This document shows, piece after piece, positions 40,224 through 53,342 of a stretch of DNA of 64,000 bases (positions within the stretch are counted from its first letter, which is position 1; each line of letters opens with the position of its first letter). The notes under the pieces are model-generated. The model saw only the letters and a list, made by a program, of their open reading frames with translations. It did no database searches and was not told where the DNA came from. The stretch spans positions 482,501-546,500 of the forward strand of contig JAJTWR010000371.1 in NCBI GenBank assembly GCA_021613335.1. The letters run 5' to 3'. The translations under genes were made by a program, and so were the position numbers. The stretch comes from Whitmania pigra. Lineage: Eukaryota; Annelida; Clitellata; Hirudinida; Haemopidae.

Positions 40224-41351
40224 TTTCATTACCTAGTAAAACGATTTGGGTCATGTCAACTTGAGGATGACAATAAAGAGAAGGTGGTACAGGCACACTT
40301 AGCGATAAAGCTCTTTCGATCTTGAGTAGATTCTGATTCAATTAGATGTAATTAGAATATCAAAAAATAAAGAGTTCTTTTGCGCGCACGATTTATCAAT
40401 CGAAAGAGGCAAGCATGAGACACTAACTCCCAGGTAGCATCTGACCCACATACCTCTGTATCATATTATATGAAGAGAAGAAATATTGATGAAGATTTTT
40501 ATCAATTAATGAGCTTGTTATGCGCTGACAAACCTAAAGAACTTTTACCTTTTCGATGTACTGATTTCATTTTAAACCAAGAAAAAGATAAATGGTTAGA
40601 CCTCTGGACTAAATGATTCCTTTGAGAAGCTTTTTAAAAATTAATAAATTGATTTGATCATGATAAAAGAATACAAAAAAAACTGGCTTGATAATTTTTA
40701 AATGATTAAATGCGACCAGAGACAGAAGATTTTTCAACAAATTTCTTCACTGCATTTTCCAATAATAGATAAGATAATGACTGTAACGAAAGCCCACAGA
40801 AAGTTGTTAATGACAAAGTTGAAAAAGTCGTTAGACATTTGGCCAGTGATGGACAAAAAGATAACTAAAAAGTTAGTAATTACTAGTAATTAAACTATTT
40901 TAAATTTAAATTATTTAAACAATAATTTCGCGATAACTTACTAAATAAACTGTGATTGGAATGAAATTTTAAAATGTAGTAGAGTAAATATACAGTTTGT
41001 TAGTATTTCTGGAATATTTGTCGAAATATATTCGATCATTAATTTAAAAATTCAAAAACGTGATTTTGAGGCAGAGATTTCAAAATTAAATCTGATTTTA
41101 ATTATTCCAATCAAACTAATTCAAATTTAAACTAAACTCTTGAACAATTTACATATTAAACAAATTCGATTCCTTCAAATTTTTCATGAAATGCAACAAG
41201 TATGGGGAGGACAAACCCAAATTGCCCTTTAGAGGATATGCCAACAATGCTATTTACCAATGAATTTAATTAATAATAATAATAATCTATCAGGAAACCA
41301 AAAGAAGCTTAAGATACAATCAGTAACAAAAAAATACTATATAACTTGATA

Positions 41352-42070
41352 CACTGGCGTATCAAGGGGGTGCGGCAGGGGCGGCAAGTGCCAAGGGGCG
41401 GCATTTTTAGGGGGTACGTAAAAAATAAAAAATAGAAAAAACGGTCACTCTTCTCCTCAGTGTTTTTCTATGTCCATTGAAGAGTCAGATTTCAACAAGT
41501 TCATGATCTTGCGAACAAACACGCCTTTCTCATGCCGCCAAACCTGCTTGATGATAATTATGATTGGCGTAGTTGATAAAGACATAGAGAAAAAAGAGTT
41601 CTTTGCCGAAAGTAAGAGATTGAAGTGATTGATATTTTATGTTAGCTTCAGGAAACGATAAAATCGATGGTACCTTTCAATTTTTGAGCTTCATACAGAG
41701 ATTCTGCACTAGTATTGTGATTTTGTTGAGTATCTTCCTAGCCCGGGTTATTACTGCTGCCAGATGAGAGCGCTCTTTCTCCAAACTTAAGTTAATAAAA
41801 CACCCTCTTCGATCATCGATGAGCCAGTCAAAGCTTACGGACTTGGTAATCTTCTCTATAGAGAGAACTTGCCAATGGACTGAATTTTGAAACTGTTGCA
41901 AAAAAAAATGCGGAAAAAGTGGGAAAGTTTGTAAATTTTTAAACGATTTGATTGTAAAAATATTTGAAAGATTTTTGAAAACATGAAGGTTAACAGATTA
42001 TTAACGGCCATGAGGGAGGGCTGTAAATCTTATGACCGTCCAGGGGGTAAGAAAAGTTGACACGCCACTG
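41352..42070. mobile_element. hAT-like non-autonomous DNA transposon
   Basis: Left end CACTGGCGTATCAAG and right end TTGACACGCCACTG form terminal inverted repeats (reverse complement CAGTGGCGTGTCAA). The flanks ACTTGATA (41344-41351) and ATTTGATA (42071-42078) are an 8-base target duplication with one mismatch. CAGTGGCG ends and 8-base duplications are hallmarks of the hAT superfamily. The 719-base body holds a minus-strand open frame (41901-41677, with CFINLSLEKERSHLAAVITR and ARKIL) that could be a transposase remnant, but there is no full transposase. Confidence 0.75.
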
Positions 42071-42078
42071 ATTTGATA

Positions 42079-42788
42079 ACACAACAAGATAGAATTTTCA
42101 ACATCAATCACTTGACATTGTAAGGCACTGAGCAACCGATACGTAAAGCAGACAATGCATTTATGAATTTAGAGATAAAAGTTTAGCAGAAAGTACCAAT
42201 ATTTGCTAAATTACTGAAATAACTGTCTTAAAATTTTAACTAAATTAAACATATAAGCTATTTTCATTAAATGTATAATATGGAACTAAAGATAAATGTT
42301 TTATATTACTTATCTGCAACGTATGGTATTAACCAGCTACAGAGAGCCAATCTCTTGTAAAGAACTTGGTAAGAATGCACCAAAAATGTTTTTAAAAAAT
42401 TAAAAATAAATATTTATTTTAAAATAAATAAAAAAGAAAAGAAAGCCAAGTCTCATTTTAGAACACGTGTAAATTTTGACAATCTAGTTGTGGCCGGTGG
42501 GATGTTTTGATTCGGTACTTTTGTAAATACGGTTAAGTTATGTAAATACACTTAAGCATCTCTATCCAATAAATACTAGTAAATTCTAAATAGTAGTCCC
42601 CTCACATTAAAAATTACGTTTTCATTCGTGTGACATTGGCACTGTGGTTAACAGCTTTTAACGTAAATACTAGTTTTACTAGTATTCTTTGATATTAAGC
42701 AGACTACGTTTGAACTTAACCTTTGAAAGGTCCTGAAGCAACAGACTAAGAAAAGAAAAATATCATCTCTAGAATAATTAGAACTTAA
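42079..42788. promoter_or_regulatory. upstream region of the membrane apyrase gene
   Basis: AT-rich 700 bases upstream of the ATG at 42789. No TATA box at a convincing distance and no repeat was recognised. The start codon context is AACTTAAATGTC. Confidence 0.35.
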
Positions 42789-45700
42789 ATGTCTCTTGCC
42801 TTCGGTTCAAAGTCTGCCAAGATTCGAGATTTGGACCTGACAACGCGAATGAGCGATTGGATGAGAGCAGTGCGGTCGCCCACACCGTATCGCATCAGTC
42901 GTTCGTTCAACATCAACACTTACAGATTGGTCCAGTGCGTCGTCATCATGCTATTGCTTTTAACAGGATTCCTACTCATTATTGCTTCGCTACACATCTC
43001 CAACCGAGATAATTTCAGTCACTGCAGCCACTCTACCGGCATTTACTACAACTCCACGTATCCGCTGTCGTCGCCGCGAATTGAAGCCGACGGCCAAATC
43101 TCATATCGCATCGCCATTATTGCCGATCTCGACACGAACTCCAAAGCTCCGGATGGAACCTGGTTTAGCCACTACAGGAAGGGTTGGCTGACTTTAAATA
43201 AAGAAAGAAACAAAGTTTCAGTACAATGGGACAAGACAGAGGTGATTTTAAGTTCGGACCTGAGTCACAAAGGGCGGGGTATGGAACTCTCCGAACTCGT
43301 GGTGTTCAACGGCAAGTTGTACACCTGTGACGATCGAACCGGTGTCGTCTACGAGATTACGACCGACAACAAGGTGATTCCATTCATGCTACTCTCAGAT
43401 GGAGATGGAAAGCAAACAAAAGGTAAGAAATGAATGATTGGCTGTCATTAAATTGGTATACTATTTATAAATTGTTTAGAATGATAGGGCTATTATGATT
43501 CCTTGCATGATGCAGTTATGAAATTTATTGATGACTATAATCGATCTGTTTATTCAACAGCATAAAGATACAACAAAGTTTTATTGTCTAAATTACTGTT
43601 TATCTATGTTACTAACCATTGAATATGTTAATAGTATCAGGATCAACATAAGCTGTACTCTAGTACAAGAAAATAGATAAATAATTATAACCTAGGATCA
43701 AGTTATTCTATTAATATTTATCAATTAATAAATGTGTGCATTAGGGTGCCAATGAAATGTATGGCAAAAATTAAAATACAACTTTTTTCTGTTCTCACCC
43801 TCTAAAAGTGTTCCAATTGACTAAAATACACAGCAGGGAAAATCTCATGAATACATATTAATATTTACTGGTGCCAAACCGATTTTTAAGAGTATCTGTG
43901 TTGTTTTGATTTCTGCAACTTTATTCATCTTTGAAACATATGGTATTCAATTGAAACATTAATTTATGAAAATGTTTTTATTTGGTATTGTGGATTCTAC
44001 AATTCTCCTGTTATTTTTTAAATCACTTAATTATCTATTCTTTGGAGCTCTTGTTGATATTTGTGACATATTGCAGTGTAACGAAACTAGGTTGGGGTTT
44101 TTCCATGATTTGAGAAAATAGACTTCTCCGAACACGTCCTCTAATAAAAATACTGCTTATTATTGAATATTATCAAATATTCATTGCTTTTGTGTTACTT
44201 GCTCTAACTGATAAAGAGAAGGCTTGCTGTTATTCTATCTGCAGTGGTGTCACAATATTGAGTTCCAATTGTGACAAACAGAACAGGTTCTGCTGCCGTT
44301 TTTAAGCTCATTGATGACTGGCACTTCAGTGATAGAATTTAGTTTATGTGTTTTGACAGCAACACTGGCAATAAAACACTTTCCTTCCACAGAAGCTGCA
44401 GATGCCACTTACCAGTTTAGCATGTAAAAAACACCACACAGATATAAGCTGATTGAACAAATGTCTTTAATCTTTTAATGGGCTGTTCAAGTGGTCCCAG
44501 TTAACTCCTCGAGCATTTTTCAAAAGCAGGTAATCAATTGTGCAAATCCAATATCGAGAGCAGTGCTGGCGATCGGTTCTGCACTTCGAGCCAAGCAATT
44601 GAAAATGAATGAAAGCAAAGTCTCTCATTTAACGCTATCACGCTTCGTGTCTGCAAACACTAGGAAGTTTTTTGAAGCTATGCAAGCTTCAACAGACTTC
44701 ATGGACTAGAGCATGATCCTCACAGCTGGGACACCATTGACAATTATAGAAGAATTTGTGACAACAAGAGTACAACAACTGAACGTTGTCAGTGATGCTG
44801 CTGAACTTGGCATCTCGCTGGCTCAGAACTTCAATTCTGTAATAACACAGCAAGATGATCAGAAACACTACCTGGTTCATGTTGTTGAAAGACATTATCA
44901 GCAGTTTCCTGTGTCTAAAAAATCAATCATTGTTGAAAAACTCAACAGCATTTGAAAGTCACGTCCTTTACGCAATTTTAGGCTCGAGCGTCTGAGTTTT
45001 CAGTGTTTATTTTTTTACTTAAGACAAAATAATAATAGTTTTTTTTCCATGTGAACCACATCTAAATGCTTTGTTCCTCTGAGTTTGAGCACTGCCTTGT
45101 AAAATATTCCATTCCTTCAATTGTTATGATATTATATAAGTAAGATTTCATATGTGCAAAATTTGAAAATAAAGTTAAATAATATAATTGTGTAAAGTTA
45201 AGTATTTCTCTTAACACAATGCATGTGCTAGCAGCCGCAAAAATAATTAAATCAACTTTTTTCTGCGAAGGGTTCAAATGCGAGTGGATGACCGTCAAAG
45301 ATCAGCACCTATGGGTTGGAGGACTTGGCAAGGAGTGGACAACAACCAAGGGGGTGGTTCAGAACCTTTACCCACAGTGGGTGAAAAGCATAGGACCAAA
45401 TGGGGGTGTGGAGCACCACAATTGGGTAGAACCTTATAACATGCTCAGAAAGAAGGGAGGCTTCGAGAGTCCAGGTTTGTTGTTTGGGATGTTTAAGTTT
45501 TAATGAATATTTGAAATCCTAATTGTTATTAATTAATGTTTTTATGAAATTATAACATTGTTATGTGTCTTTTTATTTTTACTGGAGTTTATGTTTGCAT
45601 AATCACGACCCCATATTCAATGATAAATAACATAATATTATTGTTAGTTCTTTCAATTGTTTTAAAATCTATTAAAGCCAACTTAAATTATTTAACAAAG

Positions 45701-46120
45701 TGAAGAACGCAAAAACCTTTTTTTTCATGCCCTCCGAAAATAGGCTACCTCATCCACGAAGCGGCCATGTGGAGCGAGGTGCACGGACAGTGGTTTTTTC
45801 TACCTCGTCGGGCGAGCACAGAAGTCTACACGGAGGAAGACGACGAACGGAGGGCCACCAACATCCTTTTCAGATGCGACGAATTCTTCCGCTCCATCCG
45901 GATGGAACAGCTCGGTCAGAAACATCACACCAGAGGTTTCTCGAGTTTTAAATTCATCCCTAACTCTGGGGACGGGCTGATCGTGGCTCTCAAATCAGAA
46001 GAAGATCAGGGACGGATCACTTCTTACATCGTTGCCTTCGATTTGAATAACCATGGGAAAACCCTGATGGCTGAGACTAAGATCGGGGATGTGAAGTTTG
46101 AGGGCATTGAGTTTATCTGA
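42789..46120 (+). CDS. CANT1-like: membrane-anchored calcium-activated nucleotidase 1-like apyrase
   Basis: Predicted type II ER/Golgi nucleoside diphosphatase; in vertebrates CANT1 hydrolyses UDP and GDP and supports glycosaminoglycan synthesis. Exons 42789-43422, 45271-45474, 45744-46120, both introns phase 1, 404 residues. A cytoplasmic stretch of about 47 residues precedes one hydrophobic helix ([20 protein letters not shown], residues 48-67). The lumenal domain has [134 protein letters not shown] and KFEGIEFI. It is closer to vertebrate CANT1 than the two secreted neighbours and probably keeps the ancestral role. AATAAA lies at 46215. Confidence 0.94.
43423..45270. other. intron 1 of the CANT1-like gene
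   Basis: 1.85 kb, AT-rich, containing the interrupted ORF at 44491-44955 and no other recognised feature. The text around 44040-44420 has a more balanced composition and may be part of the same inserted element. Confidence 0.5.
44491..44955 (+). pseudogene. interrupted ORF of unknown origin (probable transposon remnant)
   Basis: One reading frame of about 154 codons broken by a single TAG at 44707-44709. Before the stop it reads [20 protein letters not shown]; after it, [40 protein letters not shown] and [20 protein letters not shown], ending at TGA. The composition is protein-like (no repeat, mixed residues), so it is likely an inactivated coding fragment inside the apyrase intron. No family was recognised. 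Confidence 0.45.
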
Positions 46121-46214
46121 TGATGATGAATTATGAGCATTTGTATATATAGCATTTGTTGGTATGTTAATAATTACAGATGTAATGATGAATGTTATTA
46201 TTTGATGATCTAGG

Positions 46215-46220
46215 AATAAA
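46215..46220 (+). terminator. polyadenylation signal of the CANT1-like gene
   Basis: AATAAA about 95 bases after the stop codon at 46118-46120. Confidence 0.65.
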
Positions 46221-48260
46221 GCAATCGCATGTCGTTAAGTTTCGTCTTAAAATCCATTTCAGAACGTGAGACCTGATAGTAACTTTAGCATCGTATTTTT
46301 AACGAAAGCCATTTTGTATCTTGTCTGCCATAATATTTGATGTTTTATCATTGAAGCTCTCTGTGATGACCATTTGGTCATTGCAATGACTTTCTGACAA
46401 GTTTTGAAAGCTGGTATGGAAGGATGTTTGTGGACTTTGAGCTATGAGGTGCCAGCTTCTGACTGCAAGCTGTTTTGATTTGATGACACTTGTTAGAATC
46501 ACATTATGAGAATTATTGGTCTTCCCTCAGGAAGCTTTATCAGAATTAGGGAATTGGGTGGTTTAAGTTATGCTGACATGATGTTTGTGAATATGCAATA
46601 CATTCAACAACATTCTTTATAATGAATCCTAATTTACATGTATACTGTTGATTCATGATGCTTGATTGCAATCTTTCTGTCCTTTAGCAAATTAATATTA
46701 TGTTTTTTCTGACGAAACTGGATGTTGAAACTTGATGAGATGATTGGGAAAATTTGATGGTTTTGATATAACTCCTTCTGCATCCAACTTAAGGGGCTCA
46801 ACATTATCTTAAGTAAGAATGGCTTTATGCATGCATGTTTCCATGCGTTGGATGAATTTTGATCCATTCTGTTTTCCTTGGTTGTGCTAAAATAGTATAC
46901 CAGATTCGTGTTGTATATTTTGTAAAAAAAAATAAAATTAAGTATTTCATTATCGTTGACTTGTATTAAAGAGTTTTATTAGAGATTAGCTATGGCGAGA
47001 GTCTGCGAAACGTTACATAACACTTGGAATTATAGACTTCTGTTAAGTCTCTACAGTAAACTGTAATTCAGTTTGTAATTTAATTAAGGCTTTTTATTTT
47101 ATAATGTCAATTTTATTTGAAACAATCTTCGAATGCATTTAAAGCCTAGATTCCGAAACAAAGCCAAAAAGCGGCGAGTGCAGCTGCCGATGTCTATCGG
47201 CTAGAAAAGTTTCTAGCAACTTATACTGTGAGGGCAGTTAGTTCGTGTTATGAGTTTGCTCTTAACTTTCAACGAGAGGGATTTTTGTGCAAACAATTAA
47301 GAGACGTCAGAAATAATAACAATAATATTCAACAATTTTCAAAGATTCCTTTGATGGCATTTTGATAGCCTGCAGTCCGCTATATTTACTTTTACATTGA
47401 TTCGGAGTTTCTAGCCAAATGTAAGTGTTTATGCATTTTCAATGGTTAATTATTTCTAATAATGGTTTGAAAATTGTCGTAATGCAAGTCTCTTCGACTA
47501 AAATACTCGCCGATACTTCTTTCGGGGACAACTTTTAGCTTCTTGGAAAGTCTACGTACTTCCAAAAGCACATCTAAAGTAGGATGACGTAAAAAATAGA
47601 TATTTTAAAAAGGAATCTTGGAAATGCTTGGAATTTGTTAATCAAATTACGTCACATTGTCGAGCCAAATTAAACGCATGACATCTGTCAAGACTGAAAA
47701 TTTTAACAAACGTTTACTCCATAAAAACAGCAAATCACACAATGTTTTCAACTTCCAAAATGTGGATTTACATGCCTTGATGTAAATATGATTTTTATTG
47801 ATTCAAAGTTGATTTTATTCAATTCCTTGACTTATTAACTTCTATTATTAAAAGTTAATGATAAATTGGCAAGCTTCTTGAGATCTTTAGTTTGAAAAGT
47901 AAAATTAGGATAGATTATGTTATTAACCTAAGACGAAGTTGATGTTGTGAGCTGTTAAGACATAAGATAAACACGTAATACAGGATTGATCACAAAATGT
48001 GTTACATAACGAATATTTTCTTAAGACAAAAACTTGACCAAAATTGTGAGCAGTGATGGATTTAAAATTTGTAATGTTTAGCCTATAAGCATGTGGCAAC
48101 AAACGGATTGCCTGCATCCATAAAGCGATAACCACGAAAATGCAAACGAAAAAATGCAGAGAAAGCATTTTGCTCGGCATTCAGAAATTTTTGTCTTTGT
48201 TCTAATGTTCTGGCAGGTGAAAAATGATCTTGTTTTGTTTGAAAATTTTCTTTTAGGACA
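46221..48260. other. intergenic region and CASK upstream region
   Basis: Two kilobases without a supported gene. A less AT-rich patch at about 47140-47300 could be the CASK 5' UTR or promoter. CTTTTAG just before GACAATGGAG at 48261 looks like a splice acceptor, so an upstream non-coding CASK exon probably lies here. Confidence 0.45.
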
Positions 48261-51200
48261 ATGGAGGGAGGTACGGGCGACACTTTCTTCGATAAGTACC
48301 ACTTGGGAGAAGTTGTTGGGAAGTGAGTGTTGATTGAGCTTATTGGTTATTTATTTTCCTTGCAATGCGTCTGACGTTTAAGCGCATTTCAGACCTAGAA
48401 GGTAAAGTGGAATAAGATTCCAAATGGTTGATTTATTATCTCGTAGTTGGTGACATCCTTGGGATGTCTGGCCTTTCAGATGTAGCTTTTTAATTGCTGG
48501 GGATTCTCAGTTGGAAGTGTTGCTTGTAAAATTCTAAAATAATAGTTTCAATAGCATGGTGATTATTATCAGTGATAAATTACTTCGGACAAGTCGGATC
48601 CCCAGTTGTGATTTTTTAAATTGCTCGAAAACTTTCATGGCAATAATGCAATTTTTTGAAAATTTAATGCAATCCCAAATTTTTTCCTCAAAGGGGCATG
48701 AGCCTTATTACGAGGACTTGCACCAATCAGAAGACAGGGCAGGTGCTGGCTGTCAGAATCCTCAGCCTGTCCAAGTTCAATCAGAAACAACAACAGATGC
48801 TAATAAAAAGTACGTTCATCCTGTGCAACATGCAATCATTTGCAATCAACATTCGAGAGTGACTTGCAGAGTTTAAATCGATATTAATTTTAAGACATTG
48901 TTTGAAACTGTGTGTAAATGCTTATGGTAATAATAACATCATATCAGCACAGCATGACTATCAATCATCACAACTTAAATATTCATCTGTCTGTAAAATA
49001 TTCACCAGCCTAAAATGTTCACCAGTCTATTAAAAATTCATTGGCACTTAAGTTTAATAATTTGCATCTAATAAATCTCTGCCTTTCAACTTCAACAGAC
49101 TTGAAGAGAGAAGAGGAATTGTCTGAGGAGTTGAGGCACAACCTGGTGGTGCCGATACTCGAGGTTTATTACAACGACAGCCTCTACTACGTGTTACAGG
49201 AGCAGTGAGTGTTGCGTTGTTCGTGTGTTGTTGTTGTTGTTGATTTACGGACGCCAGTTGCTGCAATCGATTGGCTCTCGATCGGCCAATCGACCTGGAG
49301 TGATTAACCGGTTGGCTGGTGATTTTAACGTGTTTTTTAATAATTAATATTAATAGGAAAATGAATACGAAAGTGATTTGCATTAACTTGTGAACTCGTT
49401 TAGCATATTAACCATTGCATCTGTCGAGCAGAATCTAGGCATTACTTTTTAGTTTCTATCAGAAACTAAAATAAAATATTTGGCTTACATTGGCTTACAT
49501 CGATTTCATTTTTATTAATTATTTTATAAGAGGATCTTGTAGAGCCATTTTCTAAATGATTGTAGAACAGTTTTATACTGATCATAATTGCCAGCACTGT
49601 CATCCTTATCATTGCTATCGTTATCATCATCATAGTTTTCACTGTTGTCATCATCATTGCCATGGTTATCGTCGTTAACATCATTTTCCAGCATGGAAGG
49701 AGCTGACCTGTGCCTGGAAATTGTCAACCGGGCTCTGTCTGGCTTCGTCTACAGTGAGGCAGTGGCCAGGTGAGAATTAGTTTCTTGTGTTGAGTTATGA
49801 TGATGAGGATGATGATGACAATAATGATGACGACGACGATGATGATGATGATGTTGATGTATCTTGCATATTGCAATTCATAAAGTTGGCACTGAAAGTC
49901 ATTCATACTTAGATGGGGTTTCAGAGGACAAGTTAATTTTTAATGAGACAATTGATCTGAAAAATCGAATAAATAAATTAACTTTAATTGACTATTAATT
50001 GTATTTGTATTTAAATGTATCCAATTTATTAATGCCTCGTACATCTAAAAAGGATGTGAAGGAATAACTTGTTACTGTTTCTACCATTTGCACTACCCAC
50101 GAAGGTTCTCCCTGGCAACGCATGCTGGGTTTTGAGAGTGGCACATTATGAGCATTGGCACTAATGCTGCATCCAATTGTTCGTCACGTTGTTCAAACAA
50201 TCATTACCTCCGGCCTTGCGATCAATGACTGCAATTTAAATCTCAACCTACAGCCACTACATGAAGCAAATCCTCGAAGCGCTGAGGTACTGCCACAGCA
50301 AGAACATCCTGCACAGGGACCTCCGTCTTTACTCCATTTCGCTCGTGAGTCGAGAGAACTCTTCGCCCGTCAAGCTCGGAAACTTTTCCAGTGCCGTGCA
50401 GGTCGAGGAACTGGAAAGCACTGCACAATACGGTGGGTTGGAGGACGTTAACATTGAATGCATTATTTATTACTTATCTTAATATCATATTTTTATTAAT
50501 AATTTATTACTTTTTTTCTTTGATGATTTTATCATTCAGAAAAATGTCGATCTAAAAATAATTTCCAATGTCTATCTAAATTTTATTAAAGTTATAATTA
50601 TATTATATAATTTAATGTCCAATTTAAAACATTTCAATATTTCTTTTATTCAAATCCAGAGTTGAACGAGGACTTGAGATGTGAAACACAGAATCTCATC
50701 TGCACTGAGAAGGACAGATTTGGTGTGTATCAACTTATCAATCTGTATTGCAATTGTATCAAACAATGCATTTTTATGCACTGCCATGATACCATCTTGT
50801 CTCACTAGTTCAATCATCTCATAATTGTCTTCACCGTGACTGTCACCATTTTCATAATCATAAATCATAACCACCAATATCGACATCACTATCATCATCA
50901 TCATTATCATAACCACGATTATTATCATTACCAACATTATCATCATCTTTAGGCTATCTCAGCAGTCCTGGTTTCCCAGCCCCTGAAATGATAGAAGGCC
51001 AGTACTACGGCAAGCCAGTGGACGTCTGGTCTGCCGGGTGTCTGCTCTACCTGCTCCTTTGTGGTAGTCCACCTTTCCTGGGGAGGTCGGACAGGAGGGA
51101 CAGATCCGTGCAGTCTTGTGCCTATGTGGTGGGTGGATTTTTGATGTGGCTGATGATGATGATGATGATGATGAGGATGATGATGATGATGGCGATGATG

Positions 51201-52371
51201 CTGATGATGATGTGGGTTGTGATGACATGATGATAGTGTTGTGAATTATGATGATGATGGTGTCTGTCCAAGGGAAATGCTAAGTTGATTGAAGAGGTTG
51301 ATAGATGATAACATATCATATCAAGGTGATGTTGCAGAGTGATCTGAAGGGAATCATTCACTGATAGAAATCTGAGAGAAACATTGATGGTGATTGCAAC
51401 AATATTGATGATTATTATTGTGGTGAAATTAGGCTGAGAAAATAAGCACCATTAAGTGCCACCTTGGCACTTGAGGTAATTTTAAAATTAGGTTGAGGCT
51501 GTTGACCCCAGTCATGATGATGATGGTTTTGGCATCGATTATGATGGTATGCTAATGAGGGCATACTGAGAACAATGTTGTTATTGTATTGAAAGATTTT
51601 GGGCGGAATTGTATGTTCATCCTGTTTATCTCATATTAAGCCTCTTAATGTAGTTTAACACTTGAGACTGCAATATTAGCTTTCTAAACTCTCAAATCAC
51701 AAAACACAAGATGCAATAATAATTATTGAGAAGTTACAATTATTAGTTTTTTTACCAATTTTATAAATTATCAAATTGAAAGAAACAAAGCAAACAAAAA
51801 CCAACAGGCAGATAAATAAAGAACTCATGGATCAGCCTTAGGGAAGTCCAAGCCTCCATTGGCAAGCTGAGAATTATCAATTAATTGAAAGAACAATAAT
51901 AAACCTGTCTTTTCACAACCTACACTTCCCTTTTGTCTAACATTATTCATAACTTCAACATATCCTTCCATCAATATGCAGATGACACAAGTCTTTTCTC
52001 TATCCTCTCCAGCCATAGTATCTCAGATAAAATCTAAGATCTTGAAAATCTATGGAAGTCATCAGTGATTGGCATCTCGTTAACTTTCTCCAACTGAATC
52101 CTCAGAAATCCGAAACACCCGCTCGCCTGAAAATTCCGTCGCCTCCTCTTTCCATAAGTGCCTCTGGCACCTTCCTTCCTTCCTCTACTACCCTCAAGCT
52201 CCTCGGTGTTATTTTTGATTCACCTGTAGACCTCACCTTTAAAGAACATTCCGCTTCTATTATCAAACCCTGCAATCATCTCATCTGGACGATCCAGCAT
52301 ATATGTCCACTACTATCCGAGCAAAGACACAAGGGACCTCTGATGCTATGCACATGGTGCTTTATAAATAA

Positions 52372-52435
<64 letters not shown>

Positions 52436-53311
52436 AGTTTTGAACATGATACGATGATGATGGTAGTGCTGCTGATGACGATGTTAATCACATGCGACAA
52501 TGACAACAATAACATCCAAAGCAAATAAATAGAGCATAAAGTGGTAATCTTTTTTATCTCAGTTGGACAACAAGCAGTGGAACGAGGTGTCTGAGGAGGC
52601 AAGGACGTTGGTTCGAAGGATGCTCGAACCGATTCCATGCAGGAGGATGACTGTTGATGATGCCCTCAGGGAACCATGGATACGGGTGAGTGGATGGACA
52701 TGGTGGAGAGGGTAATTAGGTTTGGGGGGAGATGAGAATTGAATGTTGGAAATTAAAAGTTATTTGCGTTGTAACTGGTCGGTATAAGTAAAACTTATTG
52801 ATTGTGCAAGTGACTTAGTATCATTATTATACAATGATGATAGTTGATAATCATGTTAGCATTCACGGTGATAGTGAAGATGATGATATTAATGATAATG
52901 ATGGCACTGAACAGGATCGCTCTAGAGTTCCAAAACTCCACCTTGGTGAAACTGTCAAAGCCATGCAGAAGTTCAACGATTTCAGATTCGTAAAGGTGTG
53001 TGCCACCATTTTATATTTATCTAAATTTATGTTAATGCCATTACAATGGATAAATTAACACTTAATAATTATTAATACCACGGTGGATGCCCTTGTAATT
53101 TATACAAAATGTTTTTTCAAGGATGTTACTATCTCCACAGCCCTGGATCCTTATTGGTCACGATCAGCCAATTGCAGCAGTCAGGTTTTGTCAAACTTGT
53201 CCAGTAGGACAGATGTTGGTCTTGGTTAGTTGTCTGGTCCATTTTGTTGATTTCTTGTAGCTGTTCAAAAGTTATTTGACTTTATCATCATCACCATCGT
53301 CGTCGTTCTCG

Positions 53312-53342
<31 letters not shown>

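Larger units (their letters stand above)
38535..41351. other. divergent intergenic region, left part
   Basis: Lies between the apyrase 2 promoter (minus) and the hAT-like element. At 39550-39580, TTGGCAGCGGTGGGATCC resembles a primer-binding-site region of LTR retrotransposons. Open frames at 39476-39724 and 40008-40223 flank the MITE copy; the second encodes a Lys/Glu/Arg-rich coiled-coil like those of gag or transposon accessory proteins. At about 40470-40615 another short frame reads YMKRRNIDEDFYQLMSLLCA. Together these look like mobile-element debris; none is a supported host gene. Confidence 0.4.

Noticed and set aside
51129..52562. Missing CASK kinase exon
   Set aside because: The residues on both sides align to vertebrate CASK with no gap, so the intron needs no extra exon.
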